A stretch of 64,000 nucleotides of DNA. Source: Poronia punctata (taxonomy: Eukaryota > Ascomycota > Sordariomycetes > Xylariales > Xylariaceae). The notes under the pieces were generated by a model. That model saw only the letters and a list, made by a program, of their open reading frames with translations, was not told the origin of the DNA and made no database searches. The number at the start of each line of letters is the position of its first letter. Position 1 is the stretch's first letter. Shown here piece after piece: positions 46,714 through 60,227 of this stretch. A program made the position numbers and the translations under genes. The stretch covers positions 124,001-188,000 of the forward strand of contig MU401513.1 of the NCBI GenBank assembly GCA_022579005.1, written 5' to 3'.

Positions 46714-47771
46714 CTAAAAAATAAAAAGAAAACTCAACACACACACACACACACACAATTAACCACGTTAATTCTTCTTTTTTTTCTTTTTCTCTCTTAT
46801 TCTCCTAACCAACCAAGAAAGTGGTTTTTTTTTTTTTTTTAAAAAAAAAAGGGGGGGGGGGGGGGGGGGGAAAAAAAAAATTTTTTTAAAAAAATTATTA
46901 AAAAAATTAAAAAAATTTTTATTAAAAACAATGTTTTTTTGTTGTTGGATTTGTNNNNNNNNNNNNNNNNNNNNNNNNNNNNNNNNNNNNNNNNNNNNNN
47001 NNNNNNNNNNNNNNNNNNNNNNNNNNNNNNNNNNNNNNNNNNNNNNNNNNNNNNNNNNNNNNNNNNNNNNNNNNNNNNNNNNNNNNNNNNNNNNNNNNNN
47101 NNNNNNNNNNNNNNNNNNNNNNNNNNNNNNNNNNNNNNNNNNNNNNNNNNNNNNNNNNNNNNNNNNNNNNNNNNNNNNNNNNNNNNNNNNNNNNNNNNNN
47201 NNNNNNNNNNNNNNNNNNNNNNNNNNNNNNNNNNNNNNNNNNNNNNNNNNNNNNNNNNNNNNNNNNNNNNNNNNNNNNNNNNNNNNNNNNNNNNNNNNNN
47301 NNNNNNNNNNNNNNNNNNNNNNNNNNNNNNNNNNNNNNNNNNNNNNNNNNNNNNNNNNNNNNNNNNNNNNNNNNNNNNNNNNNNNNNNNNNNNNNNNNNN
47401 NNNNNNNNNNNNNNNNNNNNNNNNNNNNNNNNNNNNNNNNNNNNNNNNNNNNNNNNNNNNNNNNNNNNNNNNNNNNNNNNNNNNNNNNNNNNNNNNNNNN
47501 NNNNNNNNNNNNNNNNNNNNNNNNNNNNNNNNNNNNNNNNNNNNNNNNNNNNNNNNNNNNNNNNNNNNNNNNNNNNNNNNNNNNNNNNNNNNNNNNNNNN
47601 NNNNNNNNNNNNNNNNNNNNNNNNNNNNNNNNNNNNNNNNNNNNNNNNNNNNNNNNNNNNNNNNNNNNNNNNNNNNNNNNNNNNNNNNNNNNNNNNNNNN
47701 NNNNNNNNNNNNNNNNNNNNNNNNNNNNNNNNNNNNNNNNNNNNNNNNNNNNNNNNNNNNNNNNNNNNNNN

Positions 47772-47820
<49 letters not shown>

Positions 47821-47861
47821 ACCCCCCCGCCCCCCCCCCCCCCCGCCCCCGCCCCGCCCCG

Positions 47862-47902
<41 letters not shown>

Positions 47903-48121
47903 GGAACTTGGCTGACGCTACACGACACAACCATCTCCAACCGACAAGATGTAAAGATAAAATAATCGGTTAATACGTGACATTTCAAGTGAATATATTG
48001 TACTTTTATTAAAAACTATATACAGCCCAGTGCCTATCCTGATGCATTTTATGCAGGGTATAATCATCAAGAAGTCCACCACCTAACCATTTTTAAGATC
48101 CCAAATCCCCAAAAGTATTAT
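46714..48121. other. assembly gap flanked by low-complexity sequence
   Basis: Ns fill 46955-47771 (817 bases). On the left side, blocks of T, A and G homopolymers (46828-46950) look like read-end noise. On the right, 47774-47900 is almost pure C. Gly- or Pro-rich ORFs spanning the gap are artefacts. The missing 5' exon of the transcription factor should lie here. From 47901 the sequence is normal again and reaches the 3' end of the ETF-QO gene. Confidence 0.9.
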
Positions 48122-50152
48122 TCATGTCAGGTAATACTTTGGTCCTTCTCCACCTTGGGGTACAGTCCAGTTGATATCCTGGTGAGGGGCCTTGATATCG
48201 CACGTCTTGCAGTGGATGCAACTACAATCAAGTCAGTTTTACATGTACGTAGCAGAAAAGGAATATTGGAAAAAGTCAGGGCTGGTTACTTACTTTTGCG
48301 CGTTAATCTGGAATCGTACGCCATGTGGCTTAGATTCATCTTCAACGTACTCGTACACACCAGCAGGACAGAAACGGTTCTCTAGCCCCTTGTAAGAAGG
48401 CCATGTCGTCTCTGTGTGGGCGTCCCAATCCTTTACTTGCAGATGTACCGGCTGGTCCTCCTCGTGATTTGTCCCCGTCCGCGAGACACTGGTCAAGATA
48501 TCGAACGAGATCTTGCCGTCAGGTTTAGGATATTCGATCTTTTTACATTTGTCTGCATGTTTTGTTGCCGCGTGGTCAGGTTCCTTGTGCTTCAAGGTCC
48601 AGGGTACTCGCCCCTTGAATAAATAGGCTTCCAGACCCGAGTATAGGACACCTCCCAGCGCGCCCAGAGGACTGTGGAATGACGGCCTCATATTTCTGAC
48701 CTCCTTCAGCTCTTTCCATATCTCCGATTGCCGTAGAGAATCTTCGTAGTCGTATAGGAACACAGAACACGAATCATTACATTCCGTCAAAGCTTTCCAC
48801 GCCGCTTCGGCAGCTAGCATACCAGACTTCATCGCGTTGTGCGTACCCTTGACTTTGGGAACGTTGACGAAACCAGCAGAATCGCCTATCAGAGCTCCAC
48901 CAGGGAAGGCCACCTTGGGGATAGACTGAAAGCCGCCCTCGTTGAGAGCCCTGGCGCCATAAGATAAGCACTTGCCGCCTTCGAGTACCGACCTGTAGAA
49001 GGGATGCTGCTTCATTTTCTGGAATTCTCCGTAGGGAGACAGCCAAGGGTTGGAATAGTCGAGGGCAACGACAAGGCCGATGCTGACGAGGTTGTCGCCA
49101 AAGTGGTACAGCCAGGCGCCACCATATGTGTCCATAGGCAGCGGGTATCCCATAGAGTGGACAATCTCGCCCTTTTTAAACTTTGCCGGATCAATCTCCC
49201 AGACCTCTTTCAAGCCCAAGCCGTACGTCTGCGGTTGGCTGTGTTTTCTCAAATCGTACTTCTTCATCACCTGCTTGGTCAAGCTACCGTGGCAACCCTC
49301 GGCAAACATGGTGACTCTGGCATGGAACTCCATGCCCCGCTCGAAGTTGTCCTTGGCTCTTCCATTGCGAGAGATACCCACGTCGTTTGTCGCCACACCC
49401 TTTACCGACCCGTCCGTGTGATAGATGACTTCGGAAGCCGCAAAGCCCGGGTATACCTCAACTCCGACTTCTTCGGCACGCTCGCCGAGCCACTTGGTGA
49501 ATTGGTTCAAGCTGACAATGTAGTTTCCGTGGTTGTTCATCTGAGGCGGGGTCGGCAGTGGGATGGCGGAAGACTTGGTTAGAAACCTCATCGTGTCGCC
49601 GGCAGCGGGGGTGGCATGTTGGAAACGGTTCTCGTTGTTCTCGTCAAGCCAGTCGGGGAAGAGCTCTTCGACAGCATTAGGTTGTATGACAGCGCCAGAC
49701 AGGATGTGCGCGCCTATCTCGCCAGCCTTCTCGAGCAAAAGAACGCGGAAATCTTCGTTGCCAGCCGCATTGGCCAACTGCTTCAACCGAATAGCGGCAC
49801 TCAGCCCAGCCGGTCCTGTAAAGTCCCAGAATATTAACCTCTACCAAGCCCTGTCAGACGACGACCCAGGTCACATACCTCCACCCACTATGCAGATATC
49901 CACCTCGTCACTCTCCCTCTCGGCCGAGCCGGGATCGGCGAAGCATCGTGGCTGAGTCGTGGTAAAGGTACGTATGGAGGAGCGATGCGTCGTCGGGTTG
50001 GCGACGGCGGTTCGAGACCTTATCCTCGATTGTGTCCTTACTGAGGAAGAGTATGCTGCTCTGAAAGCACGTTGTGCGACTCGCGAACGGGTGGGCAGAA
50101 CAAGGCCGCGACGCGCAAAATTTTGTAGAGGAATTGAAGCCGACATTTTCAT
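48122..50152 (-). CDS. CIR2: electron transfer flavoprotein-ubiquinone oxidoreductase (ETF-QO)
   Basis: Exons 50152-49879, 49815-48294 and 48221-48122 give 631 aa. ETF-QO sits on the matrix side of the mitochondrial inner membrane and passes electrons from acyl-CoA and amino-acid dehydrogenases, via ETF, to ubiquinone. The first 70 or so residues are Arg/Ser-rich and free of acids, a mitochondrial presequence. The FAD-binding motif [20 protein letters not shown] is completed by splicing of intron 1. A second conserved FAD region [23 protein letters not shown] is present. The 4Fe-4S ligands are Cys in [10 protein letters not shown] and the CIHCKTC cluster, the latter encoded in the small last exon. 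The length matches fungal and animal homologues. It is a highly conserved housekeeping gene. Confidence 0.96.
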
Positions 50153-52775
50153 AACCTCGGCACTTCAGTCTCGCTGTCTAGAAGAAGGTAGATCCAAAAG
50201 ACGCCTGCTATGTTCTTCGAAGCACCATTGGGGAGATTCCTTACAAGAAAAGGCGCAGCAAGGGAAATTACTATGTAGGTTAGGTTAAGGTAGGTTAGGT
50301 AGGAAGACGCAAGTGAGGCCAAGACCATTGAACGGCAGTCACCTCAACCTGGCAGCCTGGGGGGAAAGTCGCCCTTGCGAAGTTTAGTTTAGGACGGCAG
50401 TGATGACATCGATTTCCGCCTACTAGCGTTCGGTGACCACACCCGAGGTACACGTACATGGCCCGCCCCTAGCCGCACAGAAGGAAACGATTGTAGCCAA
50501 TCATATGCAAGCAATCAGAGAGCTTTCGATTCCCCTTCAGCGTCCTTCAACCCCACCACTTCGCTATCGTAGGTGTTGTCATGTCTTTGGTAGGTAGGCA
50601 TCAAAGTATACGTGTAACAATACACGTACACGAGGTATTTCGGTGGCTCTTGGTATAGAAGATGGAAAAGGCCGAGACCATCGACTAACAAAATTACTGT
50701 AAAGGTGGCAGATATGCCGTAGGCTTCAATGCAGTCTTCCACCTTGGCGTCTTAAAGTAAACCTAAGGGAAGCTTGGAATAGCTGGGCGAACAAGGGTTG
50801 AAGGTATATATATGTACGCGTTTTGTCTCGATGTTACATCCGGATCCCCGAATTGGATCGCCGGTGCCCCGAACATCAGCATGCGGTCCTGCACGTGAGC
50901 CTTAGTGGCTTGGTATTTTTTCTGCCACCGGAAAGCTTATTCCTGCAACTGGTCTAGATAGATAAACGCCGTCTGCAGAAAGAGGAAGATTGTAAAAGAA
51001 GACCTTTTCTTCTTCGATTTGCAGGTCTCGGCGCGATGCGGGGGAAAGATATGCGTGCCGTTTGAACTTTGTTTGACTATTCGGTTCCATGTTTAAGCCT
51101 CTCTAACGTCGGATAGTATGTGTCAAGTTCCAAGCCAACTTGTAAGAGTTAAGATCGTCGAGGAGATATGGGCTTTATGACTATCTATCTAACTACGAGT
51201 AGGTACACATACTGAACATACCTAATAAGTGCTTGTGATATCTTGGCTTTTCTTGTCTTCGTGGCCAAGTTCTAACATTAGAAGACTCAAACGGAGTTAT
51301 GGCTTCCCGGACATGATCTGTATCATCTTTGCTCAGGCTCCTAGATTAGGCACACATCTATCCGCACTACAACTTAGCAGCTTGCACATTTCGCGCGTCC
51401 GTTCCTGTTTTGATAAGATTAAATTTCATAATACCAATCTACCTAATATTTCGAGATATGTACCCTTTAGTTTGTCAAGTATGAATTCCTCCTGTCTAGA
51501 CACAAACATCATGCAAACCTTGCAGTGTAAGAGAGTTCCACAAAAGGGGCTTGTCACAGTAGCCTCTGATCGAAGATATATTGACGCAGTTTGTTTGAAA
51601 GCTCGTGTTTTATATATATCATGGTCTGACCTAGTATACTCTTTTGATCCGACCATTACGAAGAGATATCAGTGAAAACACACACACACATACACATACA
51701 CCTTTGTTAATAAAAACTTCCTCTTTCTTTTCTTTTCCAAGGTGAGATCAAAACCCCTGCCTATTATCTAAACTACAACATTAGCTAACACTTACCAACT
51801 ATGCTCCCCTTTTATTCATAACTCTTCCTGTCTAGGTCATCTATAACTGATTATTCCCTGTTCATACATAGTCGTATACCTACTTCGCTATTGCTTTCTT
51901 ATTTACTTGCTTACCTACCTACTACACATAAAAAACCTTTACCTAACCACCACCACCACCACCACCAAAATCCTCATATTCCCAACTGCCAGCATACCTG
52001 CTCTCGTTTACAAGTATGTAACATGATATCTTGTCAGATTGCCTTACTTAATGCTAAATTTCCCTACTCGTATGAATAAATGAGGGGATTAGTAACTGTA
52101 AAATTATCGTTACCCCTTTATTTTGATATTGGGGGCAAAAACATCAAGGACCCAACCAAGTAGCCCTTCAGAACCAAACAAAAACCAAACCCGACCTGAC
52201 CAGCCAAAGCGGCGGTATTATAAACCACCCAGAAGCAATATTCTTTTGCAGCTCCGAAGCCCCCTATCTAGATGACGTGACGTGACGTGACGGAGCGTAC
52301 GTAAATACCGTCCGAGCCGGGTCGGACCCGTCTTCCGCTCCTTAACGGAACTAGGTAGGTATGGAAATCCGCAAAAATTCCCGCCCTGACGGAACACAAG
52401 ACATAACGAGCGGGTATGTATCGGGACGGCACGGGAATACACAAGTCCGCATCCCATGTCAATCCAGCATAAGGAAAAACGGTCACACTAGGGAGTATAC
52501 ATACGTACCACGGTATCCAATATATTGCGCTGTTGGTATCATCAGATGTTTATTTTATCTATTTCATGTTATGCTCTTTCTGAGCAGGCCCATCTAGGTA
52601 TGCCACATCCCATCTTCTCAGCTTATAGGGATATATATCCGCTGTTTGAAATACAAAAACGCCACTCTATACCTCCACATGCTTACGCTGATTTTTCTCT
52701 ACGCTCTATTTATTTAATTTGCAAGTGTATTATTATTAAAGGCAGCCCCCCCAAGAACGGTCGAGACCGAGACAT
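50153..52775. other. intergenic region
   Basis: ETF-QO promoter followed by gene-free spacer with TAGGT/GGTTA short repeats near 50280, a (CAC)n run near 51948 and a GACGT repeat near 52275. ORFs such as 51229-51675 have no supporting signal. Confidence 0.45.
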
Positions 52776-55700
52776 TTATCGTCTGTTCCAGTTTAGAAAT
52801 CGGGACTAGACACGAGTTAGCATGCATATAAAAAGTTAATTGGCGGAAGAGAACAGGGGAAACTTACAGCAGTGAAGAGAATAATGATATTACTGGCTAT
52901 GAATGCCGCGAAAATACCCAGATCCCTCCACCGGTTGTCGAAGGAATACTGGAACGCGCCATAGAACTGGTCACCAGATTTAAAGGCACAGTATTCGCAG
53001 TTGCTGGCGTTGCTGTTGACAAGGTAACCGGAACCGCCGGCAGCGAAGAACTTCTCCATGTATGACCCGCACGTCTCTCCAGGAGGCGCCGCAAACATGT
53101 TCAGCTCTTGTGGCGTACAGCGAACCTCGAGACCGTGCAGAGCCGTCGTGATTGTGCCACCGATCAGACGCGTGAAGGGATCTAGCTGGTATAACCACGC
53201 TTTCCAGAAGGGCGGCATCTGCGGGTAGGGGATGGTGACGCCGCAGAACAGGGCAAATGTAATGACGATGAAGGGATCATACTGGCTCGATACAAAGGCC
53301 GAAGGCGAGATGGATGCGAGCACTTGACCAAGCGAGACAGCGAACAGTTCGGTGATGAGGATCATAAAGTACTGATACCCAGCCCGAGATGCCTCGTACT
53401 GGAATCCGGGGATGTAGTAAAGAAGGATGAAAAAGAGCACGGAGCACAGGATAGAATAGGGAAGTTCGGCAATGACCATGGCCAGGGCAAATGTAAAGGT
53501 GCTGTACATCTTGCTCAGCTGCTCTCGGAAGAAGATGGCTCGCTTGATGACAAACATCAGCTCGACCTGCGGTAGAAGCAAAGCCGGGAGCACGGTAATC
53601 TGGAACATGACAAAGACCTTGTATTGCAACGAAGACCGAGAATTGTCCAGCTGCAGGTACGTCAAGCCGGTGAGCAGAGCAATAACCACGTGATTGAATA
53701 CACGGGTGAAGAGGTAATTGGGCGAGCGCCAATACGATAGGTTGGTGCGTTTGACAACCGTCTTGATCTGGTGCCAGAGCGGCGAGGCGTACTCTTTCTG
53801 TAGACTCAAGTCGATCTCTTGCGCCGCCCGTCTACCTGCCTCTTTGAACTGGGAGATCCTATCCTTGACATTGGCAAGTTCAGGGCTGTCTTCCCAGATA
53901 TCAGCCCAGTCCCGGTTGCCGACCCGGGCGCTGCTGCCAGCACCAATCGCCTCCAACATGTATTCAGCTATGTTCTCCGAAGGTCCGGCAACAGCGCCAT
54001 GGCGACCAAGGTAGTCTCGGAGGATGTGAGCATCTTTGCCGATATCGCCAAAGTACACGCAGCGACCACCTCGTTGGAGGAGCAAGAGCCTGTCAAAGTT
54101 TTCAAACAGGGCGGCGTTGGGTTGATGGATAGTGCACAGGATCGCCTGGCCTGCAGCAGCCAGTTTCTTCAAGAATCTGACAATGTTGAAGGCACTCTGA
54201 CTATCGAGGCCCGAGGTCGGCTCGTCAAGGAACAAGAGCAACTGAGGTCTGGCCGCTAGCTCAACACCGATCGTGACTCGCTTACGCTGCTCGACCGTAA
54301 GGCCGGCTTCGGGCGTACCGATGATGCAGTCCGCAATGTTCTCCATTTCCAGAAGCGCAATAATCTCCTCAACGTACGCATACTTCTCCGATCGAGGCGT
54401 CTCGAACGATTGTCGCAAGTCGGCCGAGAAGCGCAGGGCTTCGCGAACAGTCTGGGTGGGATCGTGCGTATCGAGTTGTTCGGCATAAGACGTCGATCGT
54501 TGAAACTCCTTTCCTGGTTTGGAGCCATCGACCAAGACATCACCGTGAATAACACCGATGTTCTTCCTAGCAGCCAGCACATCGAGAAGTGTAGTCTTTC
54601 CTGCGCCGGAAGCACCCATCAGAGCCGTGAGCTCACCTGGCTTGCAGTAGCCGTAGACGTTGTTGAGAAGCCGTCGGGTACCACTAGGGACGGGTACATC
54701 GTAGTTCAGATCTTCCCAAGTCAAGATGCTAGTGGACTCGATCTTCAACGCTGCTTCTTCCGTCTGAGTCCTGGATTTCTGCCGCTGAAGCTTCTTATTG
54801 TCAAGAGCCTCGTTCAGCGCTGCCCTCTCTGGATTGGGTCTGGCAAACACCTTGGCCTGGTTACCGCCCATACCATACTTGACAAATTCTCCCAGCACGA
54901 CGTTCATGATGAGGAAGAAAATGATGATGGCGATGATGATACCGAAATTGCGCCACAGGTCCTGGGGGGCGTACGTGAAACCCTGGGTGATGTAGTCGCC
55001 GCCGTCTATTTCGAGAGTACCAGGTTTCGAACCAGCCAAGGTGCATACTTGATACCTGATATCATCGTAGCCCGGGCCGGACGGAATAAGGGACTCGGAA
55101 GAGCAGGTAAGGCGCGCACCACCAAACTCGTTAGCCATCAAACTTGCGAAAGCCAAACCGAGCGCGTTGATCCAGAATATCCAGCGCAGCCAGACCTGTT
55201 GGGACTGATACTGAATCAGGTAACCCGACGTCAGGACGAATAACGTGACAGTAACGACGGCGAATTTGATGGCGTAGTCGAAATCCGGACTTAGACAACC
55301 GATGATGCGGAAATAAAGCGTCATGGCTATATTTCCGACAAGAATCAACAGGTAGAAGGTGAAGAAATGTCCCGGTGTCCTTGTAAGCCCGGTTAAGAAG
55401 TACACTATGACGGAAAAGACCAAGATTTTCACTGCAGAGAATGCCGTATCGACAAAGATTTGGGCGATCCACAATGCCGAAGGTCGATGGAAGGCGTACG
55501 CCTTGTGTTTGTTGACAATGGGCCGCCCCGTCATGGTGGATCCAAGCTCGGAGAAGGCCTGGAAGGCATTGAACAGGAGAGAAATAAACAGAAGACCACC
55601 TTTGCTGAAAGCATTGGCAGACGAAGGTCCGAGCTTGAGATACAGAGTTCCGAGTACGATGGCGATGAGGATACAGCGGAGCCACGAGAGCGACTCGCCG

Positions 55701-57292
55701 AGCTTATCTTGGAGTTTCAGCGCGAATTGGCGCTTCATAAGCGCCCAAACCTGCTGCTGAAATCCCACGCTGTAAACCGAGTGCTTGGCTCCACGTCGCT
55801 TGGCCTCCAGCACAGCCAGGCGGAAATCCTCATGCTTCCCCGTGTCCGTCTCCAGGTTGGACTTGTAGTCCGCCATTTCCTTTCCGAGTCGCTGGGAATA
55901 TTGGGACTCTGCAAAAGCCTTGGCTAGAGTCTCGGAACTATGGGGGGCATTTGCAGGCGAAAAGCCATCGGCATACTCACGCTCGAACTCGTCGGTGCAG
56001 CCGGTGACGTAATCTGGCGTGGTTTGACGTGGTCGGGGCAAGAAGCCCAGACCTTCGAAATAACCCCTCGCCTCGTTCGCAGGCCCGAAGTAGACCTGTC
56101 TTCCCGAATCGATAACCAACACCTTGTCGAATTGCTTGTAGATATTCTCCGATGCTTGATACAAGGAGACGAAAGTCGAGGTCTTGTACAGATTAGTCTG
56201 TATGCGCAGCGACTTGATGAAGTCGAGCGCCGTGCTAGCATCGAGACCACGAGTGCTATTATCCCAAGAGAGGATGCAAGCATTCGTGATCATCATCTCG
56301 GCAATAGACACACGCTTTCGTTCGCCACCGGAAACACCACGCACGAGCGCATCACCCACCACAGTATGTCTGGTATGCTCGATATTGAACATCTTAAGCA
56401 GCATACTGATAACATCACTCTTGAACTTGGACTTGGTCGTACCTGCTGGTAGCTTATTAGGGAGCTTAGTGTCAAGTGCAAAGCCCAATGTCTGTTCAAC
56501 GTTGAGAGTGGCATGGTGGATGTCATCTTCTTGGTTATACACGGCTTCGCCCCGGTAGTGCTTGAACTCCTTGTCGGTGAAAGGCCCGTACAAGACTTCT
56601 CCCGAGACACCGGTGTAGCCCCATCTTTGGTTGGCGATCGACTTGAGAAATGTGGTACATCCGGATCCTGGACGGCCCAAAACCAGCACCATTTCGCCTG
56701 GGTTGACAACACCCTTGAAGTCATGTAACAGCGTGGCCTCGACGCCCTTCTGTCCCTTTCCCAGCATTTTCATCAAGGGCGTCCAGTAGTCGAAGAAGTT
56801 CTTGAACGCATCCGGGAACGTCTGCACGTAATTCGTGTGGCCGCCTAATCCTTTGACTGTCAGGCCGTCCCAGTAAACACCGATGTGTTTGGGTCTGATG
56901 CCAGCTTCTCTTTCGGCATCTAGACCGCCGCGAAGAACCGCCTCCAAGTCAAATTCCTCCTCCGAAGTGTCCGACCCTGTCTGCATACCCTTCTCTGCAT
57001 CTGTACGGCGGCTATTCACTCGGCTGGCCCGCGACAGGCCTGATATCTCTCTCTGAAGCTCGGCAAAGTCGGCCTCGGCCCGCTTGACCGAAATGCCAGA
57101 GTTGACGTTAGAGAATCCATTGGGGTTGCTCTGTCTCGCATTTTCGCGTTGTTCTTCGGATGAATCTGAAAAGGTAGGGATAGACGTTGCTGACGATGGG
57201 CGGGTGCTTTTTGACGACGAGGTAATCTTGTTGGTCGATCCTGGTACCCCCAGCCCTTCCAACGTCTCTTTCTCCATGTCTCTTTCCGTCAT
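52776..57292 (-). CDS. PDR-type ABC transporter (ABCG, full size)
   Basis: Exons 57292-52868 and 52805-52776 give 1,484 aa, the usual length of pleiotropic drug resistance pumps. These export hydrophobic compounds, fungicides or metabolites at the plasma membrane using ATP. The order is NBD1-TMD1-NBD2-TMD2. NBD1 has the degenerate fungal Walker A GRPGSGCTT (about 206-214, Cys in place of Lys), signature VSGGERKRVS (about 320) and Walker B ILSWDNSTRGLDAS. NBD2 has a canonical Walker A GASGAGKTTLLD (about 893), signature-like LTVEQRKRVTIG and LLLFLDEPTSGLDS (about 1022). Each TMD has about six helices. The small last exon adds SRFLNWNRR. The ATG at 57292 is preferred because the longer frame has only a TTG upstream. 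It is an expected asymmetric transporter; the substrate cannot be predicted. Confidence 0.95.
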
Positions 57293-60227
57293 CCTCTTCG
57301 GGGGCGGATGGGGAGGTTTAATTGGCGGCGTGGGCAATCGATGCGCCAATCAATCGACAATCGCTGGGACCGGCCGTTACCAAACGGGTTTTTAGGTTCT
57401 TACTGGCGCAAGCTAATTCGTCACCATAGATGGAACGGTGGCGGCAACACGCTGGGATTCAAAAGGCGGCAGGACAATGAGCTCTCAAATTATAGTATAC
57501 GACAAATGTGCCGAGTGTGCAAGAGCACGATTCTTGTCTTATAGAGAAGCTAGTAGATAGCGTGCAGAAAATGCGACAGATGAATAGGAACTTGGCCCTC
57601 AGGAACTTCAATGAGCATGTCTCATCACAGATTGTCCTATACCGGTAGCTCCTGAGGCAGAGAAGTAGTCAATCCAAAGGGAAGAAACTGTCTCGGCAGA
57701 AAAGGGAACGAAGGGGGAAAAAAGTTTAAAGGTTATTGAGCCGAATAATAAATGTTACATTGACCGGGGGAAGCGAAGGTCCTCGGACAGGGAAAGAGTC
57801 AACCTTTGCGACAGCCCAGACTGTCAACCCAGGATTAGCCCCACATATGTATCTTTACCACGGAGATATCGTTACATCCTAGGTATGATTCAGATCTTAG
57901 GCTCCCCAACAAGGAAACAAGTGGCCGCTCTACTCGCAAACCTTCCCTGTGCGCTATCTGCTTCTTTCCCTTGTTTGGCATATTCGGTAGACGCTACCGC
58001 TGGACATGTCTGAGCACTTGGTAAATCGTATTCAGGCATCTATCTATCTACCTACCTACATAATACCCTACTACTCTCAGAAATGATGTGCTGTCCGTAG
58101 GTAGCACAGACATTGAATGACTTTAGGAAAAGCACCGACTGTAACACAGGCGAAGAAAACCTGCCACGCCTGCCTCCCTATTCTAGAAATTAATTAAAAA
58201 GTACCTTCGTTAGCTACGCGGAGGTAGTTTACACTAGGTATACTTGCTTAATTAGTGCTATTCCACCCTACCACGCGGGTAGGATGGGGCAAGAACGGGG
58301 CAAGTGGGGAGAATAGGAAAGTTTGTTGGCTGAGATTATCAATCAAGAGGACTCTCATCAATCAACAGGTGCTAGGCGGACGCCAAGATCGCATTCGAAA
58401 TCGGCTCGGGGCAACTTAAGCGACGTGTAGACGGATATCAGCTGGTATAAGCCCCGTCGGGACCCTGCAATCCACCACGCGAGTGGAGGTTGCCGGAAGG
58501 AAAAGATTTGCGAAAAGGACAAACGCATCCTAGTGGTTATTGAGCTTGACCAAAAGGTACTCGTACATACAACCAAGCTTTGCGGCGTGTCCTCCCATAA
58601 AACGTGAGAAGTAGATATCAATGCTCTGGTCGTTTGCCGACGTCGCCACAAGATCCTAGATTTTGTTGGGTGTTCTGCACGTACATAGGGATATAGGGGG
58701 GTAAAACATACCATATTCACCCAAATAAAACTACCTAATTATATGTGCCACAATCCACCATACCGCTAGTCGGATGGCTTATCATTAGAGTGTCTTGGGT
58801 GTGGGAATACGAGTACGTACGCGTATCGTAGCTGTCTGGCATGTTGTTAGCCTAGCGTAGTAATCAATATGCCCTAACCATAGAAGCATGGCCCGTCTAT
58901 AGCTTCAAAGCGTAACCAGGGGAGTGTTTGACGTTGAAATATAATCAAAAGTCTACCTAGCAGGCAATACATCCAACCTATCGCAGGCAGTCGCACAGAT
59001 GAGACATACATTAGGTAGTCTGCCATCTACGAGTCATTCAACCTCATACAGAGATGCGGAGAAATGTCATAAGCTTGATAATACGGATTAGGCACGTCCC
59101 CCGCTGCTACCTACTTTAGTTTTAACGGAAGGCAGGGGGCAAGTACTAGGGAACCCCTGGTGAACAATTTATTAGGGGATCTTGATCCAAGTCCTTGAAA
59201 ACTTGAAACAATACAACACCAACTGTTGATGTTGATAAGTCTCGATCCCCGTTTCTCAACCGCCTTGCATGATCATAGATGTCAAACAGTTCTATCTTCA
59301 AGTTTAATATTCAAACTGACGAAGCAAATGGAAGTATCGATAAGGATCCGGCTGTTGTATACCGTAGATACATGTACTTACTTACGTGCCCGTGTTAGGT
59401 TAGGTACTTTAGTCAAAGCACAAAACCAGAGAGCGCTAGCATATTCATATCGGCTTTGCATCCCGGCATTGCCATGATCCGGTGCGTAGTGGATCATGTA
59501 CAGAAAGCTCCGCGATTCCGGAATTCCGGGCGTCATTCATTGCATTCTCTGGCCCTACAAGTACCTATTTAACTTCTTCCTATCTAGCACAGGCTCACGT
59601 CAGGCAATCGGATTTCAAACCATTGGTAGGTCTAGGTAGGTATCTACCTACCTAGGTTACCAGTTTTAAGGACGCCAGCTGAGGATAAGCTGAGCGGGTG
59701 ATACTGCCTCATTGAGCATACACGTAAGGTACGAGTACCCAAGTTAGATATGTAATCGCCCGCCCATTACGCCATAGAATCCTACCCATATCTTACAACT
59801 CTATGGCGTGTTTGCACTTCACAGCGTTGCCGTTTGAAGAAGGTTGCATCCAGCCGCATAGGGCGAGATGATAAACGAAAAGGAACTGCCGATAGCCTAT
59901 TCGAATGGCAAAGTCGGTACATGATCATGTTTTCTCGCCTAACAAATACCTACCGCCGGCTCCTTACCATCAATGCTGCACAAGAAATGTCCCAAAAGTT
60001 TCCCGACCCTGTCTGTCGGCGACACCCCCCCACAAATATTGCCAAATCATCCTACTGGGTCCGTTTGAATATTATCATTGGCTGTCACTCCGCATGGCAA
60101 CTGCATGCAATTGTTCCAGAAAAATATGGCGAACGTCTTGGCATGCCATACCTCGCGCTACCTACTTAATTATGTACCGAATTCTTGTTTGTTGGGGCAG
60201 ACATATGGCAGCGTAGCAGTCGCAGTA
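57293..60227. other. intergenic region
   Basis: ABC transporter promoter and a long gene-poor spacer with scattered TAGG/TACC motifs (for example 58049-58065 and 59625-59655). The ORF 58358-58720 has no recognisable domain. Confidence 0.45.

Noticed and set aside
46768..47988. Long Gly- or Pro-rich ORFs across the N gap
   Set aside because: They exist only because Ns contain no stops and the flanks are homopolymers.
51229..51675. 148-aa ORF on the plus strand with an overlapping opposite ORF
   Set aside because: Composition and lack of domains suggest chance in AT-rich spacer.
52897..56724. Several antisense ORFs over 100 aa inside the ABC transporter
   Set aside because: Shadows of a GC-rich, strongly coding gene; none has its own domain.
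58358..58720. 120-aa ORF on the minus strand
   Set aside because: No recognisable motif or codon bias and no supporting context.
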